Source: Gordonia alkaliphila (lineage in GTDB: Bacteria > Actinomycetota > Actinomycetes > Mycobacteriales > Mycobacteriaceae). From it: a stretch of 64,000 nt of DNA. Position 1 is the first letter of the stretch. Each line of letters starts with the position of its first letter. Location of the stretch: positions 1,302,001 through 1,366,000 of the forward strand of contig NZ_JALKBW010000001.1 of NCBI RefSeq assembly GCF_023017165.1, read 5' to 3'. Below, in pieces: positions 38,001 to 46,807 of the stretch. The notes under the pieces were generated by a model that had not been told where the DNA came from, did no database searches, and saw only the letters and a program-made list of their open reading frames with translations. Both the position numbers and the translations under genes were made by a program.

Positions 38001-38705
38001 ATGAGCGTGATGACGAACGACAGTGAACGGGTCTACCGCGGAGTGAGCGCCGACCAGCGCCGCAAGCAGCGCCGTGCCGCGCTGATCGAAGCCGGCCTCC
38101 AGCTCTTCGGTACCGAGGGATATCCCAATGTGCCGGTGAAGGCCATCTGTGACGAAGCCGGACTCACCCAGCGCTATTTCTACGAGTCGTTCAGTGAACG
38201 CGAAGCACTGCTCGATGCCGTGTACCGCTTCTGCGTCGAAGAGGCGCGCACCGGAATCACCACCGCGGCGCTCGGTTATCTGGCCGAGATCCCGGAAGTG
38301 ATGGCGGGGGAGCCCATTCCGGACGAGCACATGCCCGGCCTCGCCAACGTCACCTTCGGCGCGTTCCTGCACCAGCTGACGTTCGATCCGCGGCGCGCAC
38401 GCATCATCTTCATCGAGGTGGTCGGTGTGAGCCCGGCACTGGAACGGCTCCGCATCGGCGCCATCCACGACTGGGCCGACTTGATCCTGAGTTTCACCGC
38501 ACCGACCGAGCGCGAATCACCGCGTCGGCGCCTGGCCGCGATCGGTCTCGTCGGCGCCATCACCCAGCTGCTGGTCGACTGGCAGATGGCGACGGTGGAT
38601 CCGATCGGCCCGCAGTCCGGTCCGGAACTCTTCTCCACCGAGGCCATTCACGAGGTCATCACCTCGATGCTCGTCGCCACGTACGAGCACATCCTGCGAC
38701 TCTGA
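38001..38705 (+). CDS. TetR/AcrR family transcriptional regulator
   Basis: A 234-residue regulator. The helix-turn-helix is at about residues 25-70 (RRAALIEAGLQLFGTEGYPNVPVKAICDEAGLTQRYFYESFSEREALLDAVY); the remainder is helical ligand-binding domain. The ligand is unknown. ATG at 38001 is directly preceded by TATAGT-like sequence (GATAGT), suggesting a leaderless message; a second ATG three codons later is possible. It occupies the place where M. tuberculosis has sigM and rsmA between murJ and trxB. Confidence 0.9.
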   Translation: MSVMTNDSERVYRGVSADQRRKQRRAALIEAGLQLFGTEGYPNVPVKAICDEAGLTQRYFYESFSEREALLDAVYRFCVEEARTGITTAALGYLAEIPEVMAGEPIPDEHMPGLANVTFGAFLHQLTFDPRRARIIFIEVVGVSPALERLRIGAIHDWADLILSFTAPTERESPRRRLAAIGLVGAITQLLVDWQMATVDPIGPQSGPELFSTEAIHEVITSMLVATYEHILRL

Positions 38706-38711
38706 GCCCCC

Positions 38712-39035
38712 TCATGCTCGGCGCGGCACGGCGGCACCGAGCACGGTGACCACCTCGGGAAGATCGTCGACGACGAACTCCCACTGCGAACCGTCGCCCA
38801 GGGTGAGGCACAGGCGCTCGATCTTCCGGGCGAAGCGTCCGCCCTGACCTTCGATCGTGCCGATGGCCGCCACATGCTTGGTCGCCACGGAGAAGCGCAT
38901 CCCGTCCACCCGCGCCGCGAGACCCTTCGGCTCGAAGGTGATGTGCGTCTTCGTCAGTATCAGTCGGCCGGCGGCCAGGCCGCGCCCCACCGGGCGACGA
39001 GCCTTCCAGACCTGCAGCGGCGCGTCGTCGTTCAT
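38712..39035 (-). CDS. Small protein, possibly GRAM/PH-like
   Basis: A 107-residue soluble protein with no recognised motif. Strand-rich sequence such as GRLILTKTHITFEPKGLAARVDGMRFSVATKHVAAIG and LCLTLGDGSQWEFVVDDLPEVVTVLG followed by a C-terminal helix is reminiscent of GRAM or PH domains, but this is a weak resemblance. A good ribosome-binding site (GGGGAG) precedes the ATG. It converges on the tetR gene with only 6 bases between stops and diverges from trxB. Confidence 0.65.
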   Translation of the reverse strand: MNDDAPLQVWKARRPVGRGLAAGRLILTKTHITFEPKGLAARVDGMRFSVATKHVAAIGTIEGQGGRFARKIERLCLTLGDGSQWEFVVDDLPEVVTVLGAAVPRRA

Positions 39036-39214
39036 CGGTAGCTCCCCTTCGGGTGTCGAATGCGGCGGTCGGACGAGGACCGGCGGGTGATGACCCGAAT
39101 CTACCGTTGCGACCGCGGACTCACCTGAATCGCGGCCGCGGGAACACCACCACCTAGGCTGTTGTTGAAGCTTGACGACACATCCCGCCCCAAACCCTGC
39201 AGCACGGAGGACCC

Positions 39215-40156
39215 ATGACCGAGACCGACAACACGATCCACGACCTCATCATCGTCGGATCCGGGCCGGCCGGTTACACCGCCGCGATCTATGCCGCGCG
39301 CGCAGAGCTCAAACCCCTTGTCTTCGAAGGCATTTCGTACGGCGGCGCGCTGATGACCACCACCGAGGTGGAGAACTTCCCCGGCTTCCGCAACGGCATC
39401 CAGGGTCCGGACCTGATGGAGGAGATGCGCGAGCAGGCCACCCGCTTCGGTGCCGACCTGCGAACCGAGGACGTCGATGCGCTCCGCCTGGAAGGCGAGA
39501 TCAAGGAAGTCGAGGTCGCCGGTGAGGTCTACCGCGCCCGCGCCGTGATCCTGGCGATGGGCGCCGCCGCCCGCTACCTCGACGTGGTCGGCGAACAGGA
39601 TTTCCTCGGTCGCGGCGTCTCGTCGTGCGCCACCTGCGACGGCTTCTTCTTCCGCGACCAGGACATCGTCGTCGTCGGCGGCGGCGACTCGGCGATGGAG
39701 GAAGCCACCTTCCTCACCAAGTTCGCACGGAAGGTCACCCTGATCCACCGTCGCGACGAGTTCCGCGCGTCCAAGATCATGCTCGAGCGGGCCCGCGCCA
39801 ACGAGAAGATCGAGTTCCTCACCAACGCCACGGTCAGCGAGGTACGCGGCACCAACGGTGTGGAGGAACTGGAGATCACCGACACCCGCACCGGCGAGGC
39901 CACCGTCCTGCCGATGACGGGCATGTTCGTCGCGATCGGACACGATCCGCGCAGCGAGCTCGTTCGTGGGCAGGTGGAACTCGACGACGACGGCTACGTC
40001 CAGGTCGAGGGCCGGTCCACCTACACCGCGCTGCCCGGCGTCTTCGCCTGCGGCGATCTGGTCGATTCCACCTACCGCCAGGCCATCACGGCCGCCGGGA
40101 GCGGCTGCAGCGCAGCCATCGACGCCGAACGCTGGCTCGCCGCCCGCGAGTCCTGA
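39215..40156 (+). CDS. trxB: Thioredoxin-disulfide reductase
   Basis: A 313-residue flavoenzyme reducing thioredoxin with NADPH. The FAD loop is [20 protein letters not shown] (about 13-32), the redox pair lies in [11 protein letters not shown] (about 135-145), and the NADPH loop is [19 protein letters not shown] (about 152-170). The closing [31 protein letters not shown] is typical. GGAGGA precedes ATG 39215. trxA follows 26 bases downstream in the same operon. Confidence 0.97.
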   Translation: MTETDNTIHDLIIVGSGPAGYTAAIYAARAELKPLVFEGISYGGALMTTTEVENFPGFRNGIQGPDLMEEMREQATRFGADLRTEDVDALRLEGEIKEVEVAGEVYRARAVILAMGAAARYLDVVGEQDFLGRGVSSCATCDGFFFRDQDIVVVGGGDSAMEEATFLTKFARKVTLIHRRDEFRASKIMLERARANEKIEFLTNATVSEVRGTNGVEELEITDTRTGEATVLPMTGMFVAIGHDPRSELVRGQVELDDDGYVQVEGRSTYTALPGVFACGDLVDSTYRQAITAAGSGCSAAIDAERWLAARES

Positions 40157-40182
40157 CCATCTGCCTATCGAAGGAGAAACCC

Positions 40183-40518
40183 ATGGGCGCCCACACCATC
40201 GATGTCACCGACGACACCTTCCAGAGCACGGTCCTCGAGTCCGACAAGCCCGTTCTCGTGGACTTCTGGGCCACCTGGTGCGGTCCCTGCAAAATGCTCT
40301 CCCCGGTGGTCGAGGAGATTGCCCGCGACCACGGCGATGCCCTCACCGTCGCGAAGGTCGACGTCGACGCCAACCCGCGGACCGCGCGTGATCTGCAGAT
40401 CATGGCGGTGCCGAGCCTCATCCTGTTCCAGGGCGGCAAGGCGGTCACCACGATGCGCGGCGTGAAGTCGAAGGCGGCCATCCTGCGCGAGCTGGCACCC
40501 GTCCTCGGCTCGGCCTAG
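40183..40518 (+). CDS. trxA: Thioredoxin
   Basis: A 111-residue classical thioredoxin. The active site WCGPCK is in VDFWATWCGPCKMLSPVVEEIA (about 27-48), the cis-proline in MAVPSLILFQGGK (about 78-90). It is reduced by the adjacent TrxB and in turn reduces ribonucleotide reductase, peroxiredoxins and other proteins. AAGGAGAAAC precedes ATG 40183. The trxB-trxA-cwlM order is conserved in mycobacteria. Confidence 0.97.
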   Translation: MGAHTIDVTDDTFQSTVLESDKPVLVDFWATWCGPCKMLSPVVEEIARDHGDALTVAKVDVDANPRTARDLQIMAVPSLILFQGGKAVTTMRGVKSKAAILRELAPVLGSA

Positions 40519-40524
40519 TCGGAT

Positions 40525-40562
40525 ACAGCATTCGGCCGGATCAACCGAAACAGCATTCGGCC
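40525..40562. repeat. 13-bp direct repeat between trxA and cwlM
   Basis: ACAGCATTCGGCC occurs at 40525-40537 and again at 40550-40562, a 25-base period, in the short gap between trxA and cwlM. It could be an operator pair or transcript structure; there is no strong hairpin. Confidence 0.5.
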
Positions 40563-40666
40563 AGAACATTTGTCGGGTCCAACGCCGACCTGAGAGAATG
40601 AGCGGTGTCGTGACGTCCACGAACCGCCGTCGCGGGTGTCAGATCGATGAGGGAAGCGGGTTTTGT

Positions 40667-41782
40667 ATGGCAACGTTGCGTCCGGGGGATCGTGGCTCGG
40701 GTGTGGCCGAGATCCGCGCCATTCTCATCGGTCAGGGACTGCTGGCAGCTTCCGACCAGGCGGACGATCTCTTCGATGCAGCCTGCGAACGAGCCGTGCG
40801 GGCGTTTCAGCAACAGCGCGGGTTGATGGCGGATGGCATCGTCGGACGCTCGACCTATGCCGCCCTCCGCGAAGCCTCCTACCGGCTCGGCAGCCGGGTG
40901 CTCACCTACCGGCTGTCGGCACCGATGTCCGGCGACGACGTCGCCACCCTCCAGGGGCGCCTGCAGAACCTGGGCTACTACCACGGTCTGGTCGACGGCA
41001 TCTTCGCCGAGACCACCCACGATGCGGTGCGGCTGTACCAGGCCGAGTACGGCCTCACGTCGGACGGCATCTGCGGACCGGCGACGCTGCTCTCGCTCAA
41101 TCGGCTCGGCTCCCGAGTGACCGGCGGATCGCCACACGCCATCCGGCAGGAAGAGCTGGTCCGCAGTTCCGGTCCGCAGCTCACCGGCAAGCGGATTCTG
41201 ATCGATCCGTACGGCACCGACGTCGACGAGGCCGAGAAGGCGATTCTCTGGGATCTGGCCGCGCGGTTGGAAGGCCGCATGGCCGCCGCCGGCATGACCA
41301 CATCGCTGTCTCACGACCGCACGTCGTCGCCCAGCGACGACGAGAAGGCCCGCATCGCGAACATGATCGACGCGGACCTGATGATCTCGTTGCGTCTGGG
41401 GCGTTACCCGAACGAGCAGGCGCACGGCGCCGCAAGCTTCTACTTCGGCAACCACCACGGCTCGTATTCGACGATCGGTCGTCATCTCGCCGGCTACATC
41501 CAACGGGAAGTGGTGGCTCGAACGCCGTTGCTGGACTGCCGCGTGCACGAACGCACCTGGAATCTGTTGCGGCTCACCCGGATGCCGACCGTGATTCTCG
41601 ATGTCGGCTACTGGACTAATCCGTCCGACGCCCAGCTACTGAACTCACCCGAGTTCCGGGACACCATCGCCGAAGCGATCCTGGTAGCTGTCAAGCGGCT
41701 GTATCTGCAGGGCCAGAACGACCGTCCCACCGGGACCTACACTTTCGCGGACCTCCTTGAGGCAGAACGACTTTCGTACTAG
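40667..41782 (+). CDS. cwlM: CwlM, non-catalytic amidase-fold regulator of peptidoglycan synthesis
   Basis: A 371-residue protein with two peptidoglycan-binding repeats (RAFQQQRGLMADGIVGRSTYAAL; RLYQAEYGLTSDGICGPATLLSL) and an amidase_3-type domain. The zinc-site opening reads ILIDPYGTDVDEAEKAILWDL, without the GHGG histidine of active amidases, so it should be a pseudoenzyme. In mycobacteria phosphorylated CwlM activates MurA. The C-terminal RPTGTYTFADLL keeps the threonines that PknB phosphorylates there. ATG 40667 follows GAGGGAAG; a start at 40598 would add 23 residues. Confidence 0.88.
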   Translation: MATLRPGDRGSGVAEIRAILIGQGLLAASDQADDLFDAACERAVRAFQQQRGLMADGIVGRSTYAALREASYRLGSRVLTYRLSAPMSGDDVATLQGRLQNLGYYHGLVDGIFAETTHDAVRLYQAEYGLTSDGICGPATLLSLNRLGSRVTGGSPHAIRQEELVRSSGPQLTGKRILIDPYGTDVDEAEKAILWDLAARLEGRMAAAGMTTSLSHDRTSSPSDDEKARIANMIDADLMISLRLGRYPNEQAHGAASFYFGNHHGSYSTIGRHLAGYIQREVVARTPLLDCRVHERTWNLLRLTRMPTVILDVGYWTNPSDAQLLNSPEFRDTIAEAILVAVKRLYLQGQNDRPTGTYTFADLLEAERLSY

Positions 41783-41805
41783 TTCTCGGGCACTCGACAG
41801 ACCGG

Positions 41806-41841
41806 AAAGGGCCGAGGTTCCACGTGAAACCTCAGCCCTTT
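41806..41841. terminator. Hairpin terminator after cwlM containing a parS
   Basis: AAAGGGC (41806-41812) pairs with GCCCTTT (41835-41841), and GAGGTT with AACCTC, closing on the CACGTG core of a parS site. One base is unpaired on each side. The T-rich end (CCCTTTCTGTT) suits rho-independent termination of cwlM, and the hairpin serves the convergent GNAT-like gene as well. Confidence 0.75.
41816..41831. other. parS site
   Basis: GGTTCCACGTGAAACC is a near-perfect palindrome with the CACGTG core of the actinobacterial parS consensus bound by ParB. It forms the apex of the cwlM terminator hairpin and is the site nearest the 3' end of parB. Confidence 0.85.
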
Positions 41842-41871
41842 CTGTTGACCTCGATGGACGACGACACGCGA

Positions 41872-42570
41872 TCAGTGCACGGCCTGCAGCAAGATCGTCT
41901 CCGAGATCACCAGCTTGGACAGGGCTCGTTCCACCTGACTCTTCCAGCCAAGCCCCTCATCTAGATCCAGCCGCAACCGCGGCAGGTACTGATCGTCGGC
42001 CACCACCTCGAAGCCGGAGGAGACCAGAAACTCGGTGCCCATCAGGCACTCGTCGCACACGTTTCCCGAGACACCACCGCCGAGCAGGAGTGCGACCAGA
42101 TCCTTCGCGAGGTCCGCATCCGATGCCGAGTATCCAAAGGCCTCGATCGCCCGCACACCGCGACCGATCGCATCCGCCACCACGGCGTCCAGGAGCAGGG
42201 GAGCGACGTCGTCGAAACCGGGTTCGGTGGTGATCTTGGTCAGCAGGACGGCATCGGCACTCACCGGCGCCGTCGGGAACCGCTTGGCCCGCGGAACCCG
42301 ACCCGGCGGCGCGTAGAACGCGGTGCCGACCACGCGGCCCGTCGTCGACTCGATCGCCGTCTGGCAGCAGGTGCCCCATTCCAGGAGCAGACCCGACACC
42401 CACGCCTCTTTGTCGAACTCACTCTCGAAGCCGCCGAGCGAACCGGTTAAGGCATCGTCGAGCGTATCGGCGACCGCTTCCGGGTCCACCTCCCAGAACA
42501 CGCAACGACGAGTGTGGAGCGGTAGGCACTCGAAGCCGTCCAACTCCAACGGCGCTACGGTAACCCCCAT
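41872..42570 (-). CDS. GNAT-family-like protein (Rv3916c-like)
   Basis: A 232-residue soluble protein. GRVVGTAFYAPPGRVPRAKRFPTAPVSADAVLLTKITTEPGFDDVAPLLLDAVVADAIGRGVRAIEAFGY (about 78-146) has the strand-helix layout of a GNAT acetyltransferase, and MGTEFLVSSGFEVVADDQYLPRLRLDL fits the C-terminal part of that fold. A clear acetyl-CoA loop is not obvious, so activity is uncertain. It sits between parB and cwlM, as Rv3916c does in M. tuberculosis. Confidence 0.75.
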   Translation of the reverse strand: MGVTVAPLELDGFECLPLHTRRCVFWEVDPEAVADTLDDALTGSLGGFESEFDKEAWVSGLLLEWGTCCQTAIESTTGRVVGTAFYAPPGRVPRAKRFPTAPVSADAVLLTKITTEPGFDDVAPLLLDAVVADAIGRGVRAIEAFGYSASDADLAKDLVALLLGGGVSGNVCDECLMGTEFLVSSGFEVVADDQYLPRLRLDLDEGLGWKSQVERALSKLVISETILLQAVH

Positions 42571-42635
42571 CGCGCCCGCCTCCTCTCGCTGTCAGTTCCC
42601 CGTCGGCGATCTCGCCGCCACCGGGATAGTGCTCT

Positions 42636-42683
42636 AGTGTCACAGTGACGTTATTAGCGGGTGCCTCCGTGTCACTGTCACAC
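42636..42683. repeat. Imperfect inverted repeat downstream of parB
   Basis: AGTGTCACAGTGAC (42636-42649) and GTGTCACTGTCACAC (42669-42683) can pair over about 13 bp with one mismatch and a 19-base loop. It lies past the parB stop and before the GNAT-like gene, so it may be a parB terminator or an operator; no T-tract follows. Confidence 0.45.
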
Positions 42684-42689
42684 GGTCGA

Positions 42690-43775
42690 TCAAGCTTGCT
42701 GTTCGGCGATCACACCGACGATGCGTTCCAGATCGTCGACCGACCCGAACTCGATGACCACCTTGCCCTTCCGCTTGGACAGGCTGACGGTGACCTTGGT
42801 GTCGAGCCGATCCGCGAGCCGATCGGCCACATCCTTCAGGCCCGGCATCTGCATCGGGGGCCGACGCTTGGTCGGGGTGGGGGAGTCGGGCGCACCGTCG
42901 TGGTTGGCGAGCGTGACCGCTTCCTCGGTGGCTCGCACCGAAAGACCCTCGGCGACGATGCGTGCGGCCAACGCCTCCTGCGCCTCGGCGCCGGCGTCCA
43001 GTGCGAGAAGGGCCCGCGCATGGCCGGCCGACAATACACCGGCGGCCACCCGACGTTGGACGGGGATGGGCAGCTTCAGCAGACGGATCATGTTGGTGAT
43101 CACCGGGCGCGAGCGACCCAGCCGGTTGGCCAGCTCCTCGTGCGTCACCTCGAACTCGTCGAGCAGCTGCTGATAGGCCGCCGCCTCTTCCAACGGATTC
43201 AGCTGTGCGCGGTGGATGTTCTCCAGCAGTGCATCGCGCAGCAGATCACTGTCGCTGGTCTCGCGGACGATCGCCGGAATCCGCTCGATGCCGACGCTGG
43301 TGCTCGCGCGCCAGCGGCGCTCGCCCATGATCAACTGATAGCGAACGCCGTCGGCCTTCGGCTCGGCGAGCTCCCGCACGACGATCGGCTGCATCAGCCC
43401 GAACTCGCGGATGGAGTGCTCCAACTCGGCGAGGGCTTCCTCATCGAACACGGTGCGCGGCTGTTCCGGATTGGGCTCGATCTCCGCCGGCGGGATCTCA
43501 CGGTAGACGGCACCGACCTCGTCGACCGTCGGTTCCGGATCGGGGCGGACGGCGCCGCCGAGAAGAACATCCGCCGCGGCGCTGCCCATCCGGGTGGTGT
43601 TGATGCCCTGTCGCTTGGTCTTCGTCGCCGTGGTTCCGGTCGCCGTCGTCGACGCCGCTGCCGAACCCGCACCCGCGGCGTCCGCGGGCTGCTCGGTCTC
43701 CACCGGGCCGGTCGGGATCAGGGCCGCCAGACCGCGTCCCAGTCCACCGCGCTTGGGAGTGTCCCGCTGGGTCAC
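42690..43775 (-). CDS. parB: Chromosome partitioning protein ParB
   Basis: A 361-residue CTP-dependent DNA clamp that loads at parS and spreads to organise the origin. After a disordered leader, the CTP-binding domain holds [36 protein letters not shown] and GERRWRAS (about 180-187), then [23 protein letters not shown] and the parS-reading helix-turn-helix ([26 protein letters not shown]). The C-terminus is the dimer domain. Its start overlaps the parA stop by 4 bases. Several parS sites surround the operon. Confidence 0.95.
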   Translation of the reverse strand: MTQRDTPKRGGLGRGLAALIPTGPVETEQPADAAGAGSAAASTTATGTTATKTKRQGINTTRMGSAAADVLLGGAVRPDPEPTVDEVGAVYREIPPAEIEPNPEQPRTVFDEEALAELEHSIREFGLMQPIVVRELAEPKADGVRYQLIMGERRWRASTSVGIERIPAIVRETSDSDLLRDALLENIHRAQLNPLEEAAAYQQLLDEFEVTHEELANRLGRSRPVITNMIRLLKLPIPVQRRVAAGVLSAGHARALLALDAGAEAQEALAARIVAEGLSVRATEEAVTLANHDGAPDSPTPTKRRPPMQMPGLKDVADRLADRLDTKVTVSLSKRKGKVVIEFGSVDDLERIVGVIAEQQA

Positions 43776-44728
43776 TTCGCATTCTCCTTCAGTACCTGCA
43801 TGGCCAGTTCCCGCGAGGCGTCCAGGTAGCTCATGGCGCCACGTGAACCCGGGTCGTAGTCGATGATCGTCATCCCGTAGCCCGGTGCCTCGGACACCTT
43901 CACACTGCGCGGAATGATCGTCTGCAACACCTTGCTACCGAAGTGCGACCGCACCTCCTCGGCCACCTGATCGGCAAGCTTGGTCCGGCCGTCGTACATC
44001 GTGAGCAGGATCGTGGACACGTGCAGCTCCCGATTCAAGTGCGCCTGAATCAGTTCGATGTTGCGCAGCAACTGACCCACGCCCTCGAGGGCGTAGTACT
44101 CGCACTGGATGGGGATGAGCACCTCGCGCGCGGCCACCATCGCGTTGACCGTCAGCAGACCGAGCGACGGCGGGCAGTCGATGAGGACGTAGTCGACACC
44201 GAGCTCGTCGAGCACCTCGTCGTCCAGCGCGTTGCGCAGACGGCTCTCGCGGGCCACCACCGACACCAGCTCGATCTCCGCACCGGCCAGATCGAGGGTC
44301 GACGGTACGCAGTACAGTCGCTCGTTCGAGGGCGACTGCTGAATCGCTTCGCGCAACGGTACGTCGTCGAGGAGCATCTCATAGACCGAGGCGATGCCCG
44401 GCCTACGGTGATCGATGCCCAGGGCGGTGCTCGCGTTGCCCTGCGGATCGAGATCGATCACGAGCACACCCAGACCGTGGAGCGCCAGACCCGCGGCCAG
44501 GTTCACGGCCGAGGTGGTCTTGCCGACGCCGCCCTTCTGATTGGCGACGGTCATGATCCGGCGGGTGGCCGGGCGGGGGAGGGTACCGGCTCCACCCGGG
44601 GTGAGGATCTGGCTGGCCCGTTCGGCAGCCGCCGCGATCGGTGTGTCCGCCAGTTCCACGGTGCTGTTAGCCACCGGAGTTTCACGTGGAACCGCGCTCT
44701 GCGCTTCACTCTTGCTGTGGTTCGCCAC
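43772..44728 (-). CDS. parA: Chromosome partitioning ATPase ParA
   Basis: A 318-residue deviant Walker-type ATPase that moves ParB-bound origins. The Walker A is in [22 protein letters not shown] (about 54-75), switch [14 protein letters not shown], and Walker [23 protein letters not shown] 44728 is chosen because AGAGGGG lies 7 bases upstream; a TTG start at 44785 is possible. A parS (44678-44693) lies inside its 5' coding region, encoding the VPRET stretch. It precedes parB with a 4-base overlap and follows rsmG. Confidence 0.94.
   Translation of the reverse strand: MANHSKSEAQSAVPRETPVANSTVELADTPIAAAAERASQILTPGGAGTLPRPATRRIMTVANQKGGVGKTTSAVNLAAGLALHGLGVLVIDLDPQGNASTALGIDHRRPGIASVYEMLLDDVPLREAIQQSPSNERLYCVPSTLDLAGAEIELVSVVARESRLRNALDDEVLDELGVDYVLIDCPPSLGLLTVNAMVAAREVLIPIQCEYYALEGVGQLLRNIELIQAHLNRELHVSTILLTMYDGRTKLADQVAEEVRSHFGSKVLQTIIPRSVKVSEAPGYGMTIIDYDPGSRGAMSYLDASRELAMQVLKENAK
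44678..44693. other. parS site within parA
   Basis: AGTTTCACGTGGAACC matches the parS palindrome with a full CACGTG core and lies in the N-terminal coding part of parA. Confidence 0.8.
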
Positions 44729-44788
44729 CCCGTCACCCCTCTGGTTGTTGTCACTATTCTGCGTCTTACGCCGGAAGGAAACCAACTC

Positions 44789-45496
44789 TCAGCCCTTCCT
44801 CTTCGCCCGGCGCTCCGCACGTCGCTGTGCCTTGCGGTCGCCTGCGGTCTCCACGCGCGAGGCGATCACCACGGTGGTCGGCTCACTGAGTCGAGAGCCG
44901 ACTTCGCGGGTGGTCAGCTCTTTGAGCCCCACGCGCGCCGCCGCCTCGCGATGCTCGACGATCTCGTCCGCGGCGGTACGTCCCTTGAGAGCCACCAACT
45001 GTCCGCCGACCCGAACCAGGGGAGCGGACCACCGCGCCAGCCGATCCAGGGGGGCGACCGCCCGCGACGTCACCACGTCGGCGGACACCACCTGATCGAT
45101 CACCGCCTGCTCTTCCGCTCGGCCACGCACTACCGTCACGTTGTCGAGGCCGAGCTTCTCGATCACCTCGGCGAGGAAGGTGGTCCGACGCAGCAGGGGA
45201 TCGATCAGCACGACGTCCAGATCCGGTCGAGCGATGGCGAGCGGGATCCCCGGGAAGCCCGCTCCGCTACCGATGTCGACGACGCGCAGATTCGGTCCGA
45301 TCGCCTCCGCAACCGCCGCACTGTTCAACACGTGTCGGGTCCACAGCCGCGCCGGCTCACTCGGGCCAATCAATCCGCGGAGCACGCCTTCCTCGCTGAG
45401 GATCTCGACGTACTGATCTGCCAGTCCCACACGATCGCCGAAGATCTCCTCGGCGATCTCTGGGCGCGGCTCACAACCATCGGTTGTCTGGTTCAC
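44789..45496 (-). CDS. rsmG: 16S rRNA (guanine527-N7)-methyltransferase RsmG
   Basis: A 235-residue SAM-dependent methyltransferase acting on G527 of 16S rRNA; loss of it gives low-level streptomycin resistance in other bacteria. The SAM loop is LRVVDIGSGAGFPGIPLAIARPDLDVVLIDP (about 70-100), and WTRHVLNSAAV before it is a family mark. GTG 45496 is chosen since AAAGGAG lies 8 bases upstream; a longer reading crosses two parS-like sites. It is the first gene of the rsmG-parA-parB operon. Confidence 0.94.
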   Translation of the reverse strand: MNQTTDGCEPRPEIAEEIFGDRVGLADQYVEILSEEGVLRGLIGPSEPARLWTRHVLNSAAVAEAIGPNLRVVDIGSGAGFPGIPLAIARPDLDVVLIDPLLRRTTFLAEVIEKLGLDNVTVVRGRAEEQAVIDQVVSADVVTSRAVAPLDRLARWSAPLVRVGGQLVALKGRTAADEIVEHREAAARVGLKELTTREVGSRLSEPTTVVIASRVETAGDRKAQRRAERRAKRKG

Positions 45497-45523
45497 GCCA
45501 CAACTCCTTTTGTCTGAGTCCAC

Positions 45524-45539
45524 TGTTTCACGTTGAACC
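45524..45539. other. Degenerate parS-like site
   Basis: TGTTTCACGTTGAACC keeps the outer arms of parS but has CACGTT in place of the CACGTG core. It lies about 30 bases upstream of the rsmG start and may bind ParB weakly. Confidence 0.5.
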
Positions 45540-45602
45540 GACACCCACCTAGTCGAGCGTCCAGATAGACGGATTTCGACGTTCCGCACACCTCTCCGGG
45601 CA

Positions 45603-45618
45603 CGTTCCACGTGAAACG
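45603..45618. other. parS site
   Basis: CGTTCCACGTGAAACG has a full CACGTG core with symmetric arms, about 110 bases upstream of rsmG. Confidence 0.85.
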
Positions 45619-45996
45619 CAGACACCGAACACCGCGGTCGGCTGAATCCATCGAAAGCCCGTCTCGCCGGCCGAGCTTGTCGTAGCCCCTCCGCTACCCA
45701 ATCCCGTCGAGACCCGATCATCACCGATGCTCCGTGCGCTCCTGTTGGCTGAACCACTCGACGCCCAGCCGAACCTGATGCAGCGTGCCCGTGGACACGC
45801 CATCCTCCAGCCCATCGCGGCTAAGACGCATCGGCCCGTTCACGCCCACCCGATCGATGACCATGCCCTCGTGCCTCCGCTCATCGGGACATGGGAACGT
45901 CCGCCGATGACTGAGGTTGACGACACCGCAGCCGCTACCGGACGACGCGATTCCGCCGGGGAGGGGAGTCAACATATCTCCCTCCGTTGACAGACA

Positions 45997-46012
45997 TGCT
46001 TCACGTGAAACA
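45997..46012. other. parS site
   Basis: TGCTTCACGTGAAACA has a full core and one mismatch in the left arm of the palindrome. Confidence 0.85.
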
Positions 46013-46314
46013 TGATCCGCCACATCCAACCTCTCAGCCGCACTCTTCTCAATCGCGCCGCGGCCCTCCCGGACAGCCCCGGAAGTCCGGCAGCCGCGGA
46101 GTGCCCTATCTCGCCCCTCGGTGACACCCCCGAGCGCCCCCGGACTCGACCTGCCGAGGCCAACCCGATAGCAAACACCGCGCACCCTCCGGGCCCACCG
46201 CACATCCACCACCCCATGCAAGACCCGATCGATCCACGCCGCCTGGAACTGCCGACGCACACCCACCGCCCCGGCAAGCCGTCCGGCAAGACCTCGAGAA
46301 ACACCTTCCCATCC

Positions 46315-46330
46315 TGTTCCACGTGAAACT
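46315..46330. other. parS site
   Basis: TGTTCCACGTGAAACT has a full CACGTG core and closely matches the parS consensus. Confidence 0.87.
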
Positions 46331-46454
46331 CAGTAGCTCGTCTACCCATAAGCCGCACCTGACAAGAACTGCCCCGCCTGAAAGCAGCCGCCGTCGTTGA
46401 CTGATCCCTCGCGACATGGCGGCGCGGCGACCAAGCAAACAGAGGCATCAGCCC

Positions 46455-46470
46455 CGTTTCACGTGAAACT
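46455..46470. other. parS site
   Basis: CGTTTCACGTGAAACT holds the perfect 14-base palindrome GTTTCACGTGAAAC, the best parS match in the window. Confidence 0.9.
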
Positions 46471-46693
46471 CGCGAGCACACTCGAGGCGCGACATCGACC
46501 GCCACTCGACGGGCGAGGGGAGTGGGTAGCCCGCCATCCGGCCCAGCAACCCCGAGCGCGCAATCAGCTAGAGAGATCGCCCGACGGCAGTTCCTCCATG
46601 ACTCGCGTTTCGTAGACGGGATGGCGAGGGGCGCGCCGGCGGGCGAGAGCGAGCACCTCGGCGGCGTGCGTCTCATCGGCCGCGCCGCGGAGG

Positions 46694-46707
46694 CTTCGAC
46701 AAGCTCA
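46694..46707. repeat. REP-like 14-mer copy
   Basis: CTTCGACAAGCTCA here is, on the other strand, one base different from TGAGCCTGTCGAAG at 11770-11783 in the methyltransferase linker. The pair resembles a dispersed repeat seen in many high-GC genomes. Confidence 0.45.
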
Positions 46708-46741
46708 CCCCGCGAGTGAAGCTCAGCCTGCGGGGCACGAG

Positions 46742-46757
46742 TGCTTCACGCGAAACA
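46742..46757. other. Degenerate parS-like site
   Basis: TGCTTCACGCGAAACA differs from the 45997 site by one core base (CACGCG). It is the outermost member of the cluster on the jag side. Confidence 0.55.
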
Positions 46758-46807
46758 TCGGAATATCAGCGATGTAATTCATCCACACGCGGACACCAGA
46801 GTCAGAA

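Noticed and set aside
45721-46719. Several open frames of 80-235 codons in the rsmG-jag gap
   Set aside because: They translate straight through parS palindromes (giving repeated FHVK or VSRET), lack ribosome-binding sites and show no known domain.
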